The notes under the pieces: generated by a model
Told to the model about the DNA's origin: nothing
What the model saw: the letters and a program-made list of their open reading frames with translations, nothing else
Databases searched by the model: none
DNA from: JAUWGC01 sp963753055
GTDB taxonomy: Bacteria; Bacteroidota; Bacteroidia; Bacteroidales; B18-G4
Direction: 5' to 3'
DNA: 64,000 nucleotides
Assembly (NCBI GenBank): GCA_963753055.1
Contig: CAVWAP010000005.1
Coordinates: 1 to 64,000 of the forward strand
In this document: one piece after another, positions 52,749-61,464 of the stretch
Position numbering within the stretch: the stretch's first letter is position 1
How the letters are laid out: each line of letters begins with the position of its first letter
Made by a program: the position numbers and the translations under genes

Positions 52749-55136
52749 GGAACCTATCTGGTAGATCAGAAATGCCACCAACCAGGCAAGTCCGGTAGTA
52801 TAAACAGCCAGGAATACTGACCATTTCCATCCTCCCGTTTCCTTTCTGACTGCTGCAATTACTGCAATACATGGTAAATAGATCAGAACAAATGCCATGA
52901 ATGCGAAGGCTACTATTGGTGTGTACACTTTTTGCCCGGCCCGGGATCCTGTGGTGTAGGTTTGCTCCCTTAGTCTTTCGGAAAGACTCCTAACATCTTG
53001 TGAAGAATCATCTTCCTGGTATAACACACCCATTGTACTGACCACGATTTCTTTGGCTGCACCACCGGCAATCAGGCTGACTCCCATTTTCCAATCGAAT
53101 CCAAGAGGGCGAATGACAGGCTCAATAAATTTCCCAATACGGCCTATGTAAGACTGTTCTTGTTGTTTCTGAGCTTGTTCAGCTGGGGATAAATTAGTAT
53201 CACCATGGTATCGCGGAAAATATCCGAGCGCCCAGACAATAATCGAAGCTATCAATATGAAACCTCCCATTTTTTTGAGGTATTGAGAGCCCCTGAACCA
53301 TGTGTGCTTAAGTGTTGTGCGTACTGTCGGCCTTCTGTAGGGAGGCAATTCCATTACAAAGGGAACATCTTTTGCTTTGAACATCGTCTTTTTGAAGAAG
53401 GCTGCCATGATGCCGGCAAGCAGGATTCCTGATAAGTAAATCAGGAATAAAATACTGCCCCGGTAATTAGCAAAAAACGCACTGATCAAAAGGATATAAA
53501 CAGGATAACGGGCACTGCATGACATAAAAGGATTAATCAGGATGGTCACTATCCTGTCATTCTTGCTTTCAATGGTCCTTGTTGCAAGAATTGCTGGTAC
53601 ATTGCAACCAAATCCCATAAGAAGAGGAATGAATGACTTACCATGAAGCCCTACCTTATGCATTATCTTGTCGAGGATAAAAGCTACACGGGCCATGTAT
53701 CCCGTATCTTCCATGAGGGCAATAAACATAAAGAGTATAAGGATGTTAGGCAAGAAGACGAGAACACTCCCTACACCACCTATCACACCATCTATTATTA
53801 GGTCTTTGACAACTCCTGCAGGCAACAGGTCATTAACACTGTTTCCAGTGTATAATACAAGCTGCTCAAGCCATTGCATTGGATATTGTCCAATGAGGAA
53901 TGTGGTTTCAAACATTAACCACATTAAAAACAAAAAGATAGGATAACTTAAAATCCGATTGGTGAGGAAAAAATCAATTTTTCGGGTTTTGCTATGAAGT
54001 TTCTTGGTACCTGGCTTGAGTGTCTCTTTTAAAGCTCCATCAATAAAGCCATACTTTGCATTGGTAATCAGGGTTTCTGCGTCTTCTGCATACTGATTAT
54101 TGAGTTTTACCTTTTCCTGTTCTGCAGCCTTGATGATCTCATACTGATTGTCCAGGATCTTGATTGACTCGTATGTTGTTGTGTCTCCTTCCAGGAGCTT
54201 GATGGCGTAATACCGTGAAGATATTATGTCCGTTAATGACTTATTTTTCCAGATCAGGTCCTGGATCTTGTCGATAGCCATTTCAATATCAAGACCATAG
54301 TTGATATGGACATGTCTTACATATGGGTCCTTATCTTCATAAACCTGGATAACCTTGCTGAACATATCCTTAACTCCCTGGCCTTTAGATCCCACTGTCG
54401 GCATAAATGGAATACCCAACATCTTACCCAGCTCCTCGAAATCAAATCGGTCACCTTTTTCCTGAAGCTCATCAAACATGTTCAGGGCTACAACAACCTT
54501 GATGTCCATATCTATAAGTTGGGTGGTGAGATAAAGGTTCCTTTCAAGATTTGAGGCATCTATCACATTAATAACCACATCAGGTATCTTTTCCAGGATA
54601 TGCTGCCTGACAAATATCTCCTCGGGAGAGTATTCTGTAAGTGAATACGTTCCAGGCAGGTCAGTTATATTAAATGTATAGCCCTTATACTCAAACCTGG
54701 ACTTATGAGCGTCTACGGTGACTCCTCCATAGTTACCAACATGGAGTCTTGATCTGGAGGCAACGTTGAAAAGTGTAGTCTTGCCCGAGTTAGGGTTGCC
54801 AACGAAGGCAACATCGATCACTTTTCCTTTCTCAGTAGCTTTGGTTTTAAGAAGTTCAGAGTAATTAATGCCATTAAATCCACTTTTGACATCTTGTTTA
54901 TCAGCTTCTTCAAGTGTGACGACTTCAATAAGGTTGGCTTCACTTCTTCGCAGTGACACCTCGTAATTCATGATCTCATATTCAACAGGATCCATTAGAG
55001 GAGCTGCTTTTATGACAGTTACCTCCTTGCCTTTTATAAATCCCATTTCCATGATCCTCTTTCTGAACGCCCCTCTGCCGCGCACTTTGGATATTACGCC
55101 TTTTTCACCCTCTTTGAGATCACCCAGTAATGGCAT
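52737..55136 (-). CDS. feoB: Ferrous iron transporter, FeoA-FeoB fusion
   Basis: 799 residues. The FeoA SH3-like domain (about 1-75) is fused in front of FeoB. The G domain has GNPNSGKTT (113-121), DLPGTYSL and NMFD. The membrane part has two Gate motifs (PIFLFLMWLMFE region, FIPLLMGFGCNVPAI) and ends with hydrophobic helices. It imports Fe2+ in a GTP-dependent manner. The FeoA fusion is common in Bacteroidota. No FeoC is seen. Confidence 0.97.
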   Translation of the reverse strand: MPLLGDLKEGEKGVISKVRGRGAFRKRIMEMGFIKGKEVTVIKAAPLMDPVEYEIMNYEVSLRRSEANLIEVVTLEEADKQDVKSGFNGINYSELLKTKATEKGKVIDVAFVGNPNSGKTTLFNVASRSRLHVGNYGGVTVDAHKSRFEYKGYTFNITDLPGTYSLTEYSPEEIFVRQHILEKIPDVVINVIDASNLERNLYLTTQLIDMDIKVVVALNMFDELQEKGDRFDFEELGKMLGIPFMPTVGSKGQGVKDMFSKVIQVYEDKDPYVRHVHINYGLDIEMAIDKIQDLIWKNKSLTDIISSRYYAIKLLEGDTTTYESIKILDNQYEIIKAAEQEKVKLNNQYAEDAETLITNAKYGFIDGALKETLKPGTKKLHSKTRKIDFFLTNRILSYPIFLFLMWLMFETTFLIGQYPMQWLEQLVLYTGNSVNDLLPAGVVKDLIIDGVIGGVGSVLVFLPNILILFMFIALMEDTGYMARVAFILDKIMHKVGLHGKSFIPLLMGFGCNVPAILATRTIESKNDRIVTILINPFMSCSARYPVYILLISAFFANYRGSILFLIYLSGILLAGIMAAFFKKTMFKAKDVPFVMELPPYRRPTVRTTLKHTWFRGSQYLKKMGGFILIASIIVWALGYFPRYHGDTNLSPAEQAQKQQEQSYIGRIGKFIEPVIRPLGFDWKMGVSLIAGGAAKEIVVSTMGVLYQEDDSSQDVRSLSERLREQTYTTGSRAGQKVYTPIVAFAFMAFVLIYLPCIAVIAAVRKETGGWKWSVFLAVYTTGLAWLVAFLIYQIGSLFI

Positions 55137-55229
55137 GGTTTTAATTTAGATTAAATAAAAGGATGTAAAAATACACTTTCCTGACGAATGATTGTATTTT
55201 TTTACAAATTGGTTGGGAATATCAACGGA

Positions 55230-55781
55230 TTATAAATCTTCAATATCCAATTCATCACCTGAAAAGGAATCTGCAAACAGGTTGTAATGGATTGCTTTCA
55301 TTACACGGATAGTTTTAGGCCCCCAATTTATCTCAAAAAGCATTCTACATGAGTGAGTTGCGTTTTCTTTTGCATCAATATTGCTTTTTTGGTATAACAT
55401 CAAAAAGTCTTTGAGGTCCTGGTAAATATCAGCAAAATGCTCTGAGAGGCTGCCTTTATTTATTTCATCATCGATAAAGTGCTGCTCATCAATATACCAG
55501 AATTCATCTTCTTCTCCGATCTTAGCTCTGAGTGTATTGAAAATGTATTCCCATTGCTCCTCTGTAACATATCGTTCATTGGCATCTGGATTCTCAACAA
55601 CGATAACGGGTAGCAAGCTTCCTTTAAGGTATATCAGCGGGCAGATCTTATGCCAGTAATCTATTATCTCTTCCTTACGATATTCATCTGACTTTTCAAG
55701 GAAGAGACATAACTCATTTGCTACTGTATAGAATTCCAGTACATTTTTCTGAATAAAAGCTTCTTCATTGGTTTCGCTCAT
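55230..55781 (-). CDS. DUF5063 protein
   Basis: 183 residues, acidic, mostly helical (FYTVANELCLFLEK, DYWHKICPLIYLKGSLLP, FADIYQDLKDFLMLYQ, LFEINWGPKTIRVMKAIHYNLF). It matches the DUF5063 family typical of Bacteroidota; the function is unknown. It lies 93 bases upstream of feoAB on the same strand and divergent from the Gre-like gene. Confidence 0.8.
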   Translation of the reverse strand: MSETNEEAFIQKNVLEFYTVANELCLFLEKSDEYRKEEIIDYWHKICPLIYLKGSLLPVIVVENPDANERYVTEEQWEYIFNTLRAKIGEEDEFWYIDEQHFIDDEINKGSLSEHFADIYQDLKDFLMLYQKSNIDAKENATHSCRMLFEINWGPKTIRVMKAIHYNLFADSFSGDELDIEDL

Positions 55782-55871
55782 GATAACTAGTTATGAATAC
55801 ATACAAATATTAGAATAATTCTTTGAATATCATCGATTAATTCCTTATATTTATGTAAAATTGAAGTAGTT

Positions 55872-56324
55872 GTGACCCCATTATCCATAAAGAATAAGCT
55901 CATAGAGCTTTGCGTTGCGCATTTGCAGAAAACGATAGATCATATCGAATATGCAATGAGCGAAGCTCAGAAAAGTGCGAATGATTATGGACAGCCAAAA
56001 GACCGATATGATTCCTATCGTACACAATTACTCAGGAAAAGGGATCTATTTGCCAAACAACTGCAGGAAGCCGTTAAACAGATGGATATTCTGAAAAGGG
56101 TAGATACTGATGTACCAGCCGACCGTGCGAGCTTCGGTGCAGTAGTGAAAACCAGGGAACAAAATATTTTTATTGCAGTCGGTTTAGGCAAAATTAATTA
56201 TGATGGAACCGATTTCTTCGTAATCTCACCAAATGTTCCAATTTTTGAAGCCATGAGAGATAAACAAAAAGGGGAGGAGTTTATGTTTCGTGGAACCAAG
56301 CAAAAGATTGAAGATATCTTTTGA
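55872..56324 (+). CDS. GreA/GreB-like small protein
   Basis: 150 residues from a GTG start. A long N-terminal helical region (about 1-80; KNKLIELCVAHLQKTIDHIE) is followed by a beta-rich domain (about 85-150) ending SPNVPIFEAMRDKQKGEEFMFRG, which resembles the GreA/GreB C-terminal fold. It may bind RNA polymerase near its secondary channel. Homologues are sometimes labelled 3-oxoacyl-ACP synthase, for which I see no support. Gre acidic tip residues cannot be assigned with certainty. Confidence 0.6.
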   Translation: MTPLSIKNKLIELCVAHLQKTIDHIEYAMSEAQKSANDYGQPKDRYDSYRTQLLRKRDLFAKQLQEAVKQMDILKRVDTDVPADRASFGAVVKTREQNIFIAVGLGKINYDGTDFFVISPNVPIFEAMRDKQKGEEFMFRGTKQKIEDIF

Positions 56325-56455
56325 TTCCGCATTTGCGATCCCGCAAAATTATCATGATTTTACAACAATCTACAGCAGGTTACAAACGTAACCATAAATA
56401 GATATTGAAATCATTAGAATCTGATATTCAGTTTTTTAAAACGTTTTGTGTGAAT

Positions 56456-56747
56456 ATGTAAAATATACACACAATTATTTACATTTGTTATATAACATGA
56501 TTATGCTGACTATTTGACATATTTAAGTTAATTATTAACAATATAATGCTTTTTATCAATTAAATATAAAGTTTATCTAAAGTTATACTTTATATATTGA
56601 TATTTTTTAAGTACATTGTTTGATCATTGATTCTTCTTTATTAACAGGTCATAAGCTATTATTTGTCTATGTTTACAAACATCAATTATAATTGCCATAT
56701 GTAACACCGGTATTTTATGAATGTAAACAAGATATTATTTACATTTG
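56456..56747. promoter_or_regulatory. ATGTAAA/TTTACAT motif cluster upstream of the XRE regulator
   Basis: The 437-base AT-rich spacer 56325-56761 has no gene but repeated motifs: ATGTAAA at 56456 with TTTACAT at 56478, ATGTTT-AC-AAACAT at 56669-56682, and ATGTAAA at 56721 with TTTACAT at 56737. TACATTTG at 56480-56487 and 56740-56747 also fits the -7 box. The layout suggests several operators of the XRE protein encoded next. Confidence 0.5.
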
Positions 56748-56761
56748 TAAAAATCTTGATT

Positions 56762-57154
56762 ATGGATTCCCTGGTTAAAAGAATAGAATTATTATTGAAA
56801 CAAAAGAAATTAAACCCGTCAAAATTTGCTGATGAGATTGGTGTGCAAAGATCAAGTATTTCTCATATCATGTCTGGAAGGAACAAGCCAAGTCTTGATT
56901 TCATACTAAAGATACTGAATTCATATAATGATATAAATGCTGAATGGCTTTTAAAGGGAGTGGGGACGATGAGTTCATTTGAACTTATGTTTGACCATGA
57001 GAAGCCCGAGGATACTACTGTTACGCATAAGAAACTTGCTGGAGATACCGAGAAACCTAAAGCAGGTAAGCGAAGTGACGGGAAAAAGAAAATATTGAAA
57101 GTGCTGGTCTTTTATGATGATCAGACTTTTGATGAGATTGAATCAACTGGCTGA
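56762..57154 (+). CDS. XRE-family helix-turn-helix regulator
   Basis: 130 residues from ATG at 56762; an ATG 15 codons upstream lies within the operator-like repeats. The HTH covers about residues 5-62 (LNPSKFADEIGVQRSSISHIMSGRNKPS region). The C-terminal tail is Lys-rich and then ends in a short hydrophobic strand (KILKVLVFYDD). The long upstream spacer with repeated motifs suggests autoregulation. It converges with ndk over three bases. Confidence 0.85.
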   Translation: MDSLVKRIELLLKQKKLNPSKFADEIGVQRSSISHIMSGRNKPSLDFILKILNSYNDINAEWLLKGVGTMSSFELMFDHEKPEDTTVTHKKLAGDTEKPKAGKRSDGKKKILKVLVFYDDQTFDEIESTG

Positions 57155-57157
57155 AAG

Positions 57158-57577
57158 CTAGAATCTTTCAAGTTTTGAAAAGTGGAAATCGCTCTCAATA
57201 ATGGCATTTTCATCACTGTCAGAACCGTGAACAGCATTTTCCTGCAAATTGCTGCCATATAGTCTCCTTACAGTCCCTTCATCAGCGTTTACAGGGTTTG
57301 TAGCTCCGATTAGCTTTCTGAAGTCAGCTACTGCATTATCCTTTTCCAGGATGGCAGCTACAATTGGTCCTGATGACATGAATTCCACCAGGTCAGTATA
57401 AAAGGGCCGTTCTTTATGTACAAGATAAAAAGCTTTGGCTTGATCTGCTGTCAGTTGTGCAAACTTCATAGCTATGATCCTGAATCCTGCATTATTGATC
57501 ATGGCAAGAATAGGACCAATAAATCCTTTTTTTACAGCCGTTGGCTTAATCATTGTCAAAGTTCTGTTTCCACTCAT
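57158..57577 (-). CDS. ndk: Nucleoside diphosphate kinase
   Basis: 139 residues with TMIKPTAVKKGFIG, GATNPVNADEGTVRRLYG and NAVHGSDSDENA, where His is the phospho-intermediate. It balances nucleoside triphosphates with ATP. Length is normal. A -7 box, TATTTTTG, lies on the minus strand at 57604-57611, about 27 bases before the ATG. Confidence 0.97.
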   Translation of the reverse strand: MSGNRTLTMIKPTAVKKGFIGPILAMINNAGFRIIAMKFAQLTADQAKAFYLVHKERPFYTDLVEFMSSGPIVAAILEKDNAVADFRKLIGATNPVNADEGTVRRLYGSNLQENAVHGSDSDENAIIESDFHFSKLERF

Positions 57578-57603
57578 TTTTTATTGGTTTTTTTAAGATG
57601 CGG

Positions 57604-57611
57604 CAAAAATA
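57604..57611 (-). promoter_or_regulatory. -7 box of ndk
   Basis: TATTTTTG on the minus strand, about 27 bases before the ndk ATG. No TTG at the usual distance. Confidence 0.4.
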
Positions 57612-57703
57612 TGAATATAATACACTTCACGAACGCTAATTGTTCAATAATTCATATTTTTGTCAATAATTAATGAAATGCTTTCATTATAAATCAGTTA
57701 AAT

Positions 57704-58720
57704 TTGATTATTCCCACTGAACTTACTGCTGAGCTGGCTGACAGCAAAAAAATTGTTGTCACTTCGCATTTTAATCCGGATGGAGACGCTATTGGCTCTG
57801 CCCTGGCACTTTATCATTACCTGAAGTTGAAAGGGCATGAACTTGCTGTTATGGTACCAAATCCATTCCCCGAATATCTGGCCTGGATGCCAGGAGTTAA
57901 GCATATCCTGATATATGAGCAGGATAAAAATGAATGTGATAACTATTTGCAGGAGGCAGATATTATTTTTTCGCTTGACTATAATGCCTTCCACAGGACT
58001 GGCCCTATGCAGGAATCTATTGAGACTGCAAAAGGTATCAAAGTTTTGATAGATCACCATCTTGAGCCTGAGGAGAATGATTTTGATTATATTTTCAGCA
58101 CTGTTGAAACATCTTCTACAGGAGAGCTTATTTATGAATTTATAGAAGCATACGGAGACAAAAGATTGATTAACAAGGCTATCGCAACCGGATTATATGT
58201 AGGAATCATGACTGATACGGGCTCTTTCAGCTATTCATGCAATTACGAAAAAACCTATCATGTTGTAGCAGATCTGTTTAAGACAGGAATTGATGCAGGA
58301 CAGATCCATCGCTATGTATATGATACCTTTTCAGAATCCAGGCTGCGCTTATTAGGGTATTGTTTGGGTGAAAAGCTGGTAGTCCTTCCAGAATATGCTA
58401 CTGCCTATATTGCTTTGTCACAGGAGGAACTGGACCGGTTCGACTATCAGGTTGGCGACACCGAGGGTGTCGTCAATTATGCATTATCCATCAAAGGGAT
58501 TGTCCTGGCTGCTTTTATGACGGAGAGAGAAGACAAGATAAGACTTTCATTCAGATCAAAAGGGGATTTTTCAGTCAATGAGCTGGCCAGGAAGCATTTT
58601 AACGGTGGTGGTCATAGGAACGCAGCTGGTGGAGATTCTTATAAAAGTCTGGATATAACAATTGATGAGTTCAGGTCGTTATTATCATCATATCAGGATC
58701 AATTGATCAAACAAGATTAG
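57704..58720 (+). CDS. nrnA: Bifunctional oligoribonuclease / PAP phosphatase (DHH family)
   Basis: 338 residues from a TTG start, the only start in frame that keeps the first motif in place. HFNPDGDAIGSALAL, SLDYNAFHR, LIDHHLEPE and MTDTGSFSY are the DHH metal motifs, and GGGHRNAAGG belongs to DHHA1. NrnA degrades nanoRNA and dephosphorylates 3'-phosphoadenosine 5'-phosphate. CysQ, encoded at 60658-61464, may share that second task. Five bases separate it from the next FKBP gene. Confidence 0.93.
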   Translation: MIIPTELTAELADSKKIVVTSHFNPDGDAIGSALALYHYLKLKGHELAVMVPNPFPEYLAWMPGVKHILIYEQDKNECDNYLQEADIIFSLDYNAFHRTGPMQESIETAKGIKVLIDHHLEPEENDFDYIFSTVETSSTGELIYEFIEAYGDKRLINKAIATGLYVGIMTDTGSFSYSCNYEKTYHVVADLFKTGIDAGQIHRYVYDTFSESRLRLLGYCLGEKLVVLPEYATAYIALSQEELDRFDYQVGDTEGVVNYALSIKGIVLAAFMTEREDKIRLSFRSKGDFSVNELARKHFNGGGHRNAAGGDSYKSLDITIDEFRSLLSSYQDQLIKQD

Positions 58721-58724
58721 TTTC

Positions 58725-59267
58725 ATGCGGATAATAAGGTCATCTTCGAAGTATATCACTATTTTCTTAATCATCCTGCTTGTGAGTTGTGCTCAGGATA
58801 AGGATAAAACCAGAAAGAAGCCGGCTAACAAAAAGAAAGATATAGAGGAGTCCCTGGTCCAGGCAAACAAAAAGGTAGTCAAAACAGAGGAACAGCATAT
58901 ATTGGACCTTATTAACAGGTATCAATGGGATATGAAAGAAAGTGGGACAGGACTCAGGTATATGATTTATAAAGAAGGTGATGGAGAGGCAATAAGTAAA
59001 GGCGATATCGTAGAATTAGACTATGAAATACGCCTCATCACAGGAGATGTAGTATATACATCAGAAAAATTGGGCCAGTTGGTATTTACAGTTGGTAAAG
59101 CCGAGGTAATCAGCGGACTGGAGGAGGGAATTTTATTGTTGCATGTTGGTGACAAAGCAAAATTTGTTATACCTTCGCACCTTGCTTTTGGCCTTCTGGG
59201 TGATGATGATAAAATTCCTACGAAAGCCACCCTGATTTACGATATCGAAGTTATTCGAATAAAATAG
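58725..59267 (+). CDS. FKBP-type peptidyl-prolyl isomerase lipoprotein (GldI-like)
   Basis: 180 residues. Lipoprotein signal (LLVSC, Cys at 22), a Lys-rich spacer, then one FKBP domain (about 95-180) with EGDGEAISKGDIVELDY, VISGLEEGI and KFVIPSHLAFGLLG. Size and layout match GldI-type lipoproteins linked to gliding and type IX secretion in Bacteroidota. Cotranscribed with nrnA and followed by a second FKBP gene. Confidence 0.85.
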   Translation: MRIIRSSSKYITIFLIILLVSCAQDKDKTRKKPANKKKDIEESLVQANKKVVKTEEQHILDLINRYQWDMKESGTGLRYMIYKEGDGEAISKGDIVELDYEIRLITGDVVYTSEKLGQLVFTVGKAEVISGLEEGILLLHVGDKAKFVIPSHLAFGLLGDDDKIPTKATLIYDIEVIRIK

Positions 59268-59305
59268 TTTACAGAAAAATTTATAAATTCTTAAGTAAAA
59301 TTAAA

Positions 59306-60646
59306 ATGAAGAAAAATTATCTGAGCATTGTAATCCTTTTTGCTTTATTTTCTGCAATAGTCGTATCATGCGGAGATTCAGAATTCCCGGGATTCAAAAA
59401 AACTGAAACCGGATTGTATTATAAGTTTTATATTGAGAATGATGATACTCTCAAAGCATCCCAGGGTGATTTTGTCACACTTGCCCTGAAATATGGTAAT
59501 GAAGACACTATTATTTTTAATAGCGATCGTATGCCTGATGGGCTTACATTCGCACTGGATTTTCCTTTCCACAAAGCAGATCTTTACGAAGGATTGATGA
59601 TGATGAGTGAGGGCGACAGCGCTACATTCATGATCAGCGCTGATTCCTTCTTTTTCAAAGCTGCCAGGGCTCGCCAGTTACCATCCTACATTGACAGTGG
59701 AAGCTTTTTGGCCTTTAATGTCCGTATGATTGACATTGAGACCAAACTTGAAAAAGAGCTGAATGAGCAAGCCAGGCTTGAGGAACGCAGAGCCCAGGAG
59801 CCTGTTGACCTTCAAAAGTATCTGGCGGATAACAATTATCCTGCTGATCCCACTCCAGATGGAATATATTTTATCAGTGAGGTTAAAGGTACTGGCAAAT
59901 CGCCTTCTGTAGGTGAAATGGTATCTGTTCACTTATCTGTTAACCTGGTTGATGGTTCTAAAATATTCTCATCCCTCGATAGGGGAGAGCCAATTGAATT
60001 TGAGTTTGGAAAGAAGTTTGATACAGATGGCCTTGAAAAAGGCATTGCTATGATGAGAAAAGGTGGAAAAGCCAAAGTTATTGTCCCGTCCGATATGGCT
60101 TATGGTGCCGAAAGACGGGGTAACCTCGTAGACTCGTATTCCACTATCGTTTATGAAGTTGAGCTGGTCAATCTCCGCTCTGTTGATGAATACAGAAAAG
60201 AGCAGGACAAGATGAAGCAGGAACGTGAGCAGGAAGAGGTTCAACTGAAGGATAATGAAAGAAAAGCAATCAAGCAATACTTGAGCCAGAAAGGACTTCA
60301 GGGTACTCCGTCAGTCACTGGCCTTTATTATATTGAAACAGAAGAAGGAACCGGTGCACTGGCAGAGAGTGGAAAAACTGTAAGGGTGCATTATACAGGT
60401 ACTTTGTTTGATGGTAAGAAGTTTGATTCCTCCCACGACAGAGGAGAGCCATATCAATTTGTTCTCGGACAGGGCCAGGTGATCAAAGGCTGGGATGAGG
60501 GTATTGCAAGGATGAAAGAAGGCGGTAAAGCCGTTCTGATTGTCCCTTCATGGCTGGCTTATGACAAACGTGGAGCTGGACAGGATATCGCACCGGATAC
60601 TCCATTGAGATTCGATGTGGAATTGGTTGAAGTCGTTGAGGAATAA
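59306..60646 (+). CDS. Lipoprotein with three FKBP domains
   Basis: 446 residues. Lipoprotein signal (VVSC, Cys at 22). FKBP-like domains lie at about 33-150, 185-295 and 345-446. Only the third has the full consensus (VRVHYTGTLFDGKKFDSS, QVIKGWDEGIARM, VPSWLAYDKRGAG). The first is diverged (no clear catalytic Tyr/Phe pattern) and may only bind substrate. It should fold or chaperone exported proteins in the periplasm together with the GldI-like protein 39 bases upstream. Confidence 0.88.
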   Translation: MKKNYLSIVILFALFSAIVVSCGDSEFPGFKKTETGLYYKFYIENDDTLKASQGDFVTLALKYGNEDTIIFNSDRMPDGLTFALDFPFHKADLYEGLMMMSEGDSATFMISADSFFFKAARARQLPSYIDSGSFLAFNVRMIDIETKLEKELNEQARLEERRAQEPVDLQKYLADNNYPADPTPDGIYFISEVKGTGKSPSVGEMVSVHLSVNLVDGSKIFSSLDRGEPIEFEFGKKFDTDGLEKGIAMMRKGGKAKVIVPSDMAYGAERRGNLVDSYSTIVYEVELVNLRSVDEYRKEQDKMKQEREQEEVQLKDNERKAIKQYLSQKGLQGTPSVTGLYYIETEEGTGALAESGKTVRVHYTGTLFDGKKFDSSHDRGEPYQFVLGQGQVIKGWDEGIARMKEGGKAVLIVPSWLAYDKRGAGQDIAPDTPLRFDVELVEVVEE

Positions 60647-60657
60647 GCCATTTATCC

Positions 60658-61464
60658 TTACATCGATACGATAAACCACGGATTCAATAAGTTCTCTTTA
60701 TTATAGAGCAACTTTTCACCACTGTCGTGCCTTACAACCCTGCCACCACAGGCTTCAACAATTGCCTGTCCGGCAGCTGTATCCCACTCCATAGTGGGGG
60801 CAAAGCGTGGGTAGATATCCGCCAGGCCCTCGGCAATAAGACAGAACTTCAGGGAACTGCCCTTGGATGCATAGTCAATTTGAGCATGGTCTTTCTTTAA
60901 TACATTGATATAGGCTTCCGTTTCCGGGCTCAAATGTGATCTGCTGCAGACAACAGTATATGGCCGCACTGCCCCTTCGAACGGGATCTTCTCCGAAATA
61001 TCTATCAATTGTTCTAAACTCATTAATGAATCTACCGATGCCTGGCTAAGCTGTAGTTTGAATGCCCCTTTTCCTTTCTGGGAAAAATACAATTCTTTTG
61101 TAACAGGAATATATATTACACCCAGCACAGGCTCCTGGTTTTGCACCAGGGCAATATTAACAGTAAATTCACCATTTCGCTTGATGAATTCCTTGGTCCC
61201 ATCAAGTGGATCTACAATCCATAGGGTATCCCAGTGGTTTCTTTCGTTATAAGGCAGATGTTTGCCTTCTTCACTCAATTCCGGAATTCCGGTTTCTTCC
61301 AGTCTTTCTGCAATGACTTCATGCGACCGCTTATCGGCTGTCGTCAGGGGTGTGCGATCTTCCTTGCTTTCAATGGCAAAGTCAGTCTTGTAAATTTCAA
61401 GTATTTCCTTGCCTGCCTCCACAGCAGCATGGATTGCAATTAGTAAATTCTTTTCCAGATTCAT
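60658..61464 (-). CDS. cysQ: 3'(2'),5'-bisphosphate nucleotidase
   Basis: 268 residues of the inositol monophosphatase fold: EEGKHLPYNER, WIVDPLDGTKEFIKRNGEFTVNIAL (metal-binding DPLDGT) and MEWDTAAGQAIVEACGG. It hydrolyses 3'-phosphoadenosine 5'-phosphate, a by-product of sulfate assimilation. Its ATG overlaps the uvrB stop (ATGA), so the genes are coupled. Confidence 0.93.
   Translation of the reverse strand: MNLEKNLLIAIHAAVEAGKEILEIYKTDFAIESKEDRTPLTTADKRSHEVIAERLEETGIPELSEEGKHLPYNERNHWDTLWIVDPLDGTKEFIKRNGEFTVNIALVQNQEPVLGVIYIPVTKELYFSQKGKGAFKLQLSQASVDSLMSLEQLIDISEKIPFEGAVRPYTVVCSRSHLSPETEAYINVLKKDHAQIDYASKGSSLKFCLIAEGLADIYPRFAPTMEWDTAAGQAIVEACGGRVVRHDSGEKLLYNKENLLNPWFIVSM

Noticed and set aside
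57699..57706. TAAATTTG as the nrnA promoter
   Set aside because: It overlaps the only workable start codon (TTG 57704), so transcription from it would begin inside the gene; probably chance in AT-rich DNA.
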